Source: Cristatella mucedo
Taxonomy: Eukaryota > Bryozoa > Phylactolaemata > Cristatellidae
Direction of reading: 5' to 3'
DNA length: 64,000 nt
Assembly: GCA_009760855.2 (NCBI GenBank)
Contig: WPIO01000007.1
Coordinates: forward strand, 8,013,001-8,077,000
The translations under genes were made by a program, and so were the position numbers. Each line of letters begins with the position of its first letter. The first letter of the stretch is position 1. Of this stretch, positions 57,086 to 64,000 are shown one piece after another. The notes under the pieces were generated by a model. It was not told the origin of the DNA. It saw nothing but the letters and a program-made list of their open reading frames with translations, and made no database searches.

Positions 57086-58448
57086 GTAAGGGGAATATAT
57101 ATCAATAGGATTGTCATGAGGATAGAGTCGCGACAGCTATTATTGGCTACGTCGGAAAGTTAATACTGTTTATCCCCCACGCCGGCTCCTGGGCGACGAC
57201 GCTGCGTCTTCGGTTACGTGGAGCAGCGTAAAGAGCCCACTTGCTTGCAAGCCCTCATCCTAAAATTGGGCAGCCCATCATCTATGATCAGCCTCAGCTT
57301 TTATGATACTTTACTGTTTCTTGCCTGCCAGCGTGTTCGTTTATGTTTCCGCCTCATAGATTAAGGGCAGACGTCGAGAAAATACTGAGAAAATTGGTCC
57401 AACGATCGAAAAAATGTTTGCAGTTCCTTTCAAAAGGCATAGTTGTTAGAAATGGGATCTGAAATTTTTATAATGTCCACATTAAACGAAGAAATTATTA
57501 TTCAAACCGTATCTAACCCGGTAGTAAGCCGGAAGCAACGTATCTACAAATAACAAATTAACCAACCTCTGCAGCGCCATATGCGACTTGCGACCCAACT
57601 TATTGAGCATTGGTACACGGAGGTACACGTTTGCTGCTTGTTGAGGTGAATTTTTATGACTCTTCAGCAGCTTTATTTAGAGCGTAGCTTTGTACTTTGT
57701 ATATTTTATAACTCGATCGATTTTTCATGGATCTATGTGAACTTTAAAATGTGAGTTAATCTATGTTTGTACATCACTGACGTATTTTATTTTTGATTTC
57801 GGTTGGACAGGTTTTGCTACAAATGACATCTAACGTCATTGATCTTTATTTTCTGCAATCATGGAGATTTATTGCAATACTTATAGCAATATTTATAGCT
57901 ATATTCTAGTGTAATTGTCGTCGAGCCTCTGTTTTCAAGAATAATTTTGACGGTGCAAGTGTAAAAGTGAAGAAGGTATGTCTTTTCAATATTTCTGCCT
58001 TGTACATCAGTCGTACAAAACAACCCAGTGTCAGAACCTTACATCAGTTTGGGAGGGATTTCTATTGTCTCTTAAGAGTCAACACGGCTGGTAGCCCGTG
58101 GCAGTTGAAGGTTCTGATGCTGCTTTGCTGCCCATGCATTGCAGTACGTCGAAGTTTTATCATACGATTCCTCAGTTTGTGGGTGGCTGAAGGTAGGCAT
58201 GGCAGCTTTAGTCAAGCTAGCATTATCAGCCCGTCTTGGTCTGGCGTGGAGTGCTTCCCAATGCAGTGTTGTGTAATATTCGGCCTCAGCACCAGACCGG
58301 TGTTCTTTTACCCGAGGCAGTGTTGCCACGCGATTAAATCCATTGATAGATAGAATTTGCTTTCGAATCATTGTGGGCTGAGTGCGGCTAGCTGCAAATT
58401 ATATATGCATACATAAATGCATGCTATACAAATGAAGTATATGTATAT
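57086..58448 (+). other. Start of GMDS intron 1
   Basis: Unique AT-rich DNA after the donor. A 128-codon frame at 57967-58353 has no protein-like pattern. Exon 2 not seen. Confidence 0.5.
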
Positions 58449-58600
58449 ATATAATTCATTTGTGTAGCACCTAAGATAGCTTCATCTCTATTTGGACCCT
58501 TCACATACACCACCGGCTTGAACCCACAACCTCGGTCATTAACTGCATTCACCTTGACCTTGGTTTATGGCAAGCACCTTAACCACTGGGCCAAACCAGT
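58449..58600 (-). mobile_element. SINE1
   Basis: Reversed tail (aattcatttgtgtagcac) and head (caagcaccttaaccactggg). Confidence 0.75.
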
Positions 58601-58754
58601 TCTTGGTTAGTGGCTTATGGGGCGTTTAGGAATACGGTCGATTCTGCACTTGCCGATTGCAGATGAGACCAGCAGTTCGTGCCTTCGAAGGCTTTCTGGC
58701 TGTCTCCTTTACTGTGTTGTGCATTAGATTGAGTGAGGGTTATAATATAATAAT

Positions 58755-58888
58755 ATAATTCATTTGCATGGCGCCCTAAGAGAACTTAATCTCTATTCAG
58801 GCACTTCACACGTGCCTCGAGGCTCGAGCCCACGACCTCAGCAAGACCTTGGTCGGGCGAGCACCTTAACCACTGGATGAAACCAGGG
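58755..58888 (-). mobile_element. SINE1
   Basis: aattcatttgcatggcgcc, gagaacttaatctctattca, ggctcgagcccacgac and gcgagcaccttaaccactg in reversed order. Confidence 0.85.
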
Positions 58889-59457
58889 TTGGGGCAAGCA
58901 ATCCTTTAATTAGCATGATGGGAGTATCTCTAATAGATTATGAACGTATGAATATAGATTATGCTAGTCTGAATAATCTGGGTTTGTTGTATCTTGAATA
59001 TATGCTGACTGCAAGACTAGTAAGCTTTGCTTGCCTCTAGCAGATACTAGCCTGCTCATTGAGCCAATGACGTCAACCTTGCAACTGTTATCCCTAGTGT
59101 GGCTTCGGCTGGCGCCGGCTGACCTGTCTGCTGCTCCCTGCTTGTCAGCCCATCAGCCTTGATCATGGGTGAGGCTTTTGTGTATTCATGCTAATGTGCT
59201 CCTTCAATTATCTCTTAACTATGGTGCTGCTACAGGCATCATTGATCTAAGCCATAGAAGGCAGTCTAAGCTATCATGAGCTTATCGGCTGGTGAATAAT
59301 ACACATGCCTGAATCTGGGTTGGGCTGGGCCTGCTAGGCAGACAGGTGTCTATGTTGTAGCTGCCTTGTCAGAAACACGATCGCCGGGCTTGGATACCTG
59401 TTTGCGTGGTATAAGACCTGTCTCTTAAAATGCAGTCCGTAATAGGTTCATTTCAAG

Positions 59458-59600
59458 CTAATAATGATAATAATAATACTATACACTTGTATATCCCCCT
59501 CAAAGAACTGAATCTCTCTCTCTCTCTCTCTAGGCCACTTTACAGATGCTGCAAATAAAGCATTACCAAATGTTTGGTGGTAACATTCGAAAGCAGCAGG
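59458..59600 (-). mobile_element. LINE-B 3' end with TC expansion
   Basis: (AAT)n-like tail and reversed hairpin in which the tctct arm has expanded to a (TC)n run at 59513-59531. 59601-61091 holds no gene; a G13 run lies near 60778 and a decayed LINE-B 3' patch near 60300. Confidence 0.6.
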
Positions 59601-61091
59601 CATAGTGTGTTTGAGTCCTGACTGCACGTAGCCTTCACAAGTGTGCTGAAACTATGAGGAATAATGGAGGGTGTGGCCTATTAAGAGAATTGGGACCCAT
59701 CAGCTTCTGATCAATATAACGAAATCAACCAAAGCGAATCAACAAAACGGGACTTTTAAAGCACCAAACTTTCAAGCTCCAAAGGGGAGAATGCAGGTGC
59801 TGAATGGAGCTGCAGCCAAGGTCCGAGGAAGGATAGTCAATGTAAATTATTTTTAATGTGAACAAGTCTGTGAGGGGTTCCCATACACACAGATCATTGC
59901 TTCAAGCTTGCAGCGTGCCCGTGGTGATATTTATAGTATCACTACGATTGTACAACTGTGATGGTTTCTCATGTGAAAAATCAGGGGATAAATGACTAAG
60001 TTTTATGGGTATCTATAACATGCACCCTCTTAGTTGAAACTGAACATTAAATAGTGCATTCAGAATAATTTCTTATAATTTTATTGCACGACGAACTTTA
60101 TTTAACATAATTATGAAAACCTTTTCATTTTCCCGTAAGGTTTTGCAACATTAAGAAAGAACAGCAAGATCGCCTGCTGTAGTACAGCAGGCTCACCTGC
60201 TGCGTCAGCAGACGCCCAAGCCCACCTTACAAAGCACAGTTGTCATTTTCTATGATTTTTCACGGGTGTTGACGAATAGTAATTATTACAGATCGTTTAC
60301 ATAGGACCAACAGAACTAGCTCTCTTTCTAGGCCCTGTCATATGCTGGAAAAGAAACATGTCAGTTGGGTAGATAAAACTGACAATGAGTGCAGAAACTC
60401 ACTACCCCACCGATCTTCAGAGAGTACAGACCCTCCTCGATGCCAGCCACGGAGGACCCCAGCCACTGAGATATGACCAGCCACGGTGTCCTGTAGCTAG
60501 CCGCTCCTTCACTGGGAGTGGTGCCACTGCAATCAGTGACCGTGCGGCCCCATAGCTGGTGACTGGCATTAGCCGGCTGGCTCCGATGCCATGCTTCATT
60601 AATCTGACATACCTGACCGAGAGGCCGGCCAGCCGAAGAGCCGGCCTGCCGGTTCAGTGAGCCATTCAGAGTCAGCTGGCCGATTGCTCACCGACTGTAT
60701 GGCTTGCAAAAACATGGCCCCTCATTTCAGGTATGCTGGTAGCCCGGTTTTAGCCGAGCTGCCACCGCTGGCTGGTGGGGGGGGGGGGGGCAGCCACCAC
60801 TCAAGCCGACTCCTGCTGCCTGCCCTGGATTCAGTGGATTCAAGAGACTCACTTCTCGGCGTTTTAGTGACCTCTGTCCCCCTGGGTCGTATCAGCATCC
60901 TTTAGGCCTGAACTGAGGGGCAGCAATGTAGTTGCCGACTGATGTCGGCCTGCTCGGCTCGCTTTGAGCCGTGGGCGTAAACTCTGGGGAGGGGTGGATG
61001 GGTAGTAATGATAGTAATAATGCTAAGATATTTGTCTAGTCTGCTTATAGAACTAAATGGTTTTGCCTAGGGGTAAGGTGCTAACCTGGTT

Positions 61092-61610
61092 GGGCCTTGG
61101 GGGTTAAGGTGCTCGCCTTTAACGACCAAGGTCATGAGCTCGAGCCCTGCTGTGTATGTGAAGCACCTAGATCAGGGGTCGGCAAACTTTTTGGACTACT
61201 GGGTCATTTCAGGAGGTCAAGAAGGCACTATAGGCCAGAAGAACCACGCCCACTTCGCCAGAGCGCCAGAGTGGGGGTGGCGAGACCAACAAACAGTCGC
61301 AAAAGATGAACAGACGTGCATGGCAGTTATAGAGGTATACGTCTATCATCCCTCCCCGGTCAGGCACTTTTGTTTCAAGTTTTAAAAATGAATGAGGTCC
61401 ACAACTTGAGCTGCAACAGCAGTAATGAAGGTAACGAAACCGCTACAACTCAATTAGGCTATGGATCCATCAATAAATAGCTAGGGGGCTGCTAGGCCGT
61501 ACTGGAGCACTAGCTAGGCCGGATCTGGCCTAAAGGCTGGAGTTTGCCGACCTCTGGTCTAGATAGAGATTCAGCAGTTCTCTTAGGCTCTGCTATACAA
61601 ATGAATGTTA
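61092..61610 (+). mobile_element. SINE1 split by a hAT-like element
   Basis: The SINE1 head (gggttaaggtgctcgcct, gagctcgagccctg) runs to 61172. Its tail (agagattcagcagttctct, gctatacaaatgaatg) resumes at 61565. Confidence 0.8.
61173..61556. mobile_element. hAT-like non-autonomous element, 384 bp
   Basis: Ends caggggtcggcaaactttt and, reversed, cagaggtcggcaaactcc are inverted repeats of hAT type. Flanks acctagat (61165-61172) and gtctagat (61557-61564) are an 8-bp target duplication with two differences. No transposase frame. Confidence 0.8.
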
Positions 61611-61635
61611 TTTTATTTGTAAATCTCACTCTGTA

Positions 61636-63224
61636 ATAATAATAATAATGCACTTGATAAAGCATCCTCAGAGAACTTAATCTCTTTCTAGGCGCTTTAC
61701 ATTTGCTGCAAAGTGAAATGCAATTGAATGGTAAGTAAAATCATGCTTAAAAAACAAACAAAATGAATAATATGGTTAGGGGTGACATGCACAGGGTCAG
61801 CATGCTAATGTGGTCAGTGGCAGCATGCACAGTGTCAGCACGCATAAGCACATCAAGGACGAATCACAGGGACCCACCAAATGCTGTCCTAAATAGGTGT
61901 GTTTTCAAGTTCCTTTTAAATGTGGTCAGGTCAGGGGATGTTCTGACGCAGGTCGGGAGGGAGTTCCAGGCTGTGGGAGCATACGAACTAAATGCACGGT
62001 CTCCAAAGGATTTAACGAGGTATTTCTAGACTGTTGGATTCCGAAAAGTGGGTGGTACGATGCTTGGCCTGATGGGGTAGTATATCTGAGAGATAGGCTG
62101 GAGCCATAGAATGAAGGGACCTAAAAGTGAGCGACAAAACCTTGAAGTCAATCCATTGCTTGACTGGTAGCCAGTGCAGGTCGGCGAGAAGTGGAGTAAT
62201 GTGGCAACTGCGAAGCTCACGACAGACAAGCCTAGCTGCAGAATTTTGCACCATCTGCAATCGCCTGATCGCACATGCTGGTAGGCCAGTAAGCAGTGAG
62301 TTGCAGAAGTCGAGACGGGATGTCACGAATGCATGGACCAACTTGGACGTGGTATCCTTATCTAAACAAGCCCGAATTTTAGCAATGTTATGAAGCTGAA
62401 AATAGGCAGATTTGACTGTGGAGCTGATATGGTCGTCTAACGAGAGGTCGCTTTGGAACATGACACCTAGATTTTGAGCTGATTCAACTGGAGATATGCT
62501 GGCAGAGCCAATTTTGAGCGTCAGCCTTTCCAATCTCTGAATCACACTGGGTTTGCCCATAACTAGTAAGTTAGTGTTATCATCGTTTAGTTTTAGAAAA
62601 TTTGCTGCCACCCATGTGCGGATGTCATCAATGCATGCAGCATGTGAGTTTAGAGAATTTGAGGTGCTCGAAGGCTGGGAGGGATCAAAGCAAAGGTACA
62701 ACCGAGTGTCATCCGCTTAGAAGTGAAAGCCTAGATTGTGATTGGCAATCACATCAGCAAGAGGGAGAGTATAAACCGTGAAAAGAACCGGACCTAGCAC
62801 GGAGCACTGACGTAACACATATTTCAGAAGTTCCTCACATAATCTTTGTCCATTCACGTCAATACTCTGGAGTCTCCCACTGAGATAGGACCTGAACCAC
62901 TGCAGAGCAGTGCCAGTGATGCCCAGGCGAGATGAGAGGCGCTCTAGAAGAACTTTGTGATCGATGGTATCAAAAGCTGCCGAAAGATCGAGCAAAACAA
63001 GCAGAGACACTCTACCCATGTCTGAATTCCTAAGTATGTCGTTGCATACCCTAAGCAATGCTGACTCTGTGGAGGATTAGCTCTAAAGCCAGACTGGAAC
63101 TTACTAGCAAGGTGTGAGGTTTCGATATATGAGTTCAGCTGGTCTGTCACGACCCGTTTCAGTGTCTTTGATAGGAATGGTAGAAGGGAGACTGGGCGGT
63201 AGTTGCTAAAGTTCTCTTGGTCTA
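61636..63224 (-). mobile_element. LINE-B copy, RT core to 3' end, longest near-intact frame
   Basis: The minus strand encodes FQSGFRAN, LLDLSAAFDTIDHKVLLERL, LGITGTALQWFRSYLSGRLQ, then after a stop the YLCFDPSQPSSTSNSLNS to ILPHQAKHRTTHFSESN part (229 codons). The YADD motif has a stop in place of Tyr (62717-62719). The 3' hairpin and (AAT)n are intact. Confidence 0.9.
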
Positions 63225-63267
63225 CACTTTACATATGGAGCAAAGGAGCCATGTAAATTGGTTAGTG

Positions 63268-63268
<1 letters not shown>

Positions 63269-63349
<81 letters not shown>
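63269..63349. repeat. (TA)n-(TG)n compound microsatellite
   Basis: Six TA units followed by about 34 TG units. Confidence 0.95.
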
Positions 63350-63352
<3 letters not shown>

Positions 63353-64000
63353 AGTTTCAGTTTTAGCATCAATCTACACCCAAAAGACAACTCAAGTGGA
63401 GCCTGCTAATGCTGTGAAGAAAAGATTGCTTTTTAGCTTCTTTTTAAAAGTCGTCAAATCCAAGGATTTTATGACATCAGTCTGGAGTGGTTTCCAGGCT
63501 TTAGGAGCACATGCACTAAGGAACCATCTCCAAAGGATTTATGGTTTTGTTAGAGGTACTCCTTAACGATTTGAGTCAGAAGAGCAGTGCTAGGATGGCT
63601 AGCCTTATTGGGAAGTAGTTCGAAGGGGTAAGGCCAGAGCAAAAGAATGAAGGGACCTAAAAGTGATTGACAAGACGTTAAAGTTTTGATGTCAAGCCTC
63701 CACTGCTTGATGGGGACTCAGTGCAGGTCGGTGCGAATTGGTGATGATTTGGAAACTTTGCCGCTCACGACAGACACGCCTAGCTGCAGTGTTTTGAACC
63801 GCCTGTACCACTTTGTTGCATAGGCCGAAAGACCTGCATGCAAGAGTAGCTACATAAGTCTAGACGGGATGTCACAAATGCATGGACCAATTTAGATGTA
63901 GTATCACTTTCTAAGCAGGCCCGAATTTCGTAAATAATATGTAGCTGAAAATGGGTAGACTTGACTGTGGAGCTGATGTGGTCGTCTAGTGAAAGGTCAC
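63350..64000 (-). mobile_element. LINE-B-related subfamily copy, cut by window end
   Basis: Reversed C-terminal text follows LINE-B order (gtggtttccaggctttagga, ctgatgtggtcgtctag) with many differences from the neighbouring copies, so an older or distinct subfamily. Confidence 0.65.

Noticed and set aside
1-64000. GCTATACAAA motif shared by SINE1, SINE2 and LINE-A
   Set aside because: In LINE-A it is coding and about 80 bases before the tail, so a 10-base coincidence is as likely as a common recognition signal.
1-64000. CRISPR arrays, operons, phage or bacterial defence genes
   Set aside because: Nothing of this kind is visible; intron structure and LINE/SINE content are animal-like.

Overview
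The window reads as nuclear DNA of an invertebrate animal. Known proteins appear only as short exons with GT/AG borders, split by kilobase introns. Most of the remaining sequence is layered non-LTR retrotransposons, tRNA-derived SINEs, terminal-inverted-repeat elements and microsatellites. Everything was read by eye. Protein names rest on remembered family patterns, and the phylum cannot be fixed.

Genes, left to right. (1) The last four coding exons of COMMD3 lie on + at 6400-11204, all in phase. (2) Convergent to it on the minus strand are candidate exons of an unidentified multi-pass membrane protein (17366 down to 11853). (3) A MARCH-family RING-CH exon lies on minus at 24830-25132. (4) The 3' part of a CREB/ATF1/CREM-type gene lies on + at 33575-40282. 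It covers the glutamine-rich Q2-like region and the complete bZIP, and the exons join in phase. The kinase-inducible (KID) exon was not found. (5) A very GC-rich intronless ORF for an unrecognised membrane protein sits in a CpG-rich block at 47038-47772. (6) Exon 1 of GDP-mannose 4,6-dehydratase (GMDS) lies on + at 57011-57085; the rest must lie beyond the window. Weaker exon candidates are at 30095, 49745 and 51956.

Repeats. Two L2/CR1-like LINE families dominate. LINE-A ends in an (ATTAC)n tail. LINE-B ends in a hairpin followed by (ATT)n. All copies seen are broken. Two tRNA-derived SINE families are interspersed. SINE1 shares its 3' hairpin and tail with LINE-B, which suggests it uses the LINE-B reverse transcriptase; SINE2 has its own tail. 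There are also two related TIR families (M1, M2), a hAT-like element inserted in a SINE1, and several small foldback elements. Nesting is deep, and target-site duplications can be read at many junctions. This allows relative dating: LINE-B copies were hit by SINE1, SINE2, LINE-A and younger LINE-B insertions.

No operon-like or defence-like system was found. The points most worth checking are the SINE1/LINE-B shared 3' hairpin, a perfect 28-bp palindrome inside a LINE-B copy, a 21-bp inverted repeat carrying splice-donor-like motifs on both strands, a LINE-B/LINE-A chimeric ORF, and the GC-rich orphan gene.
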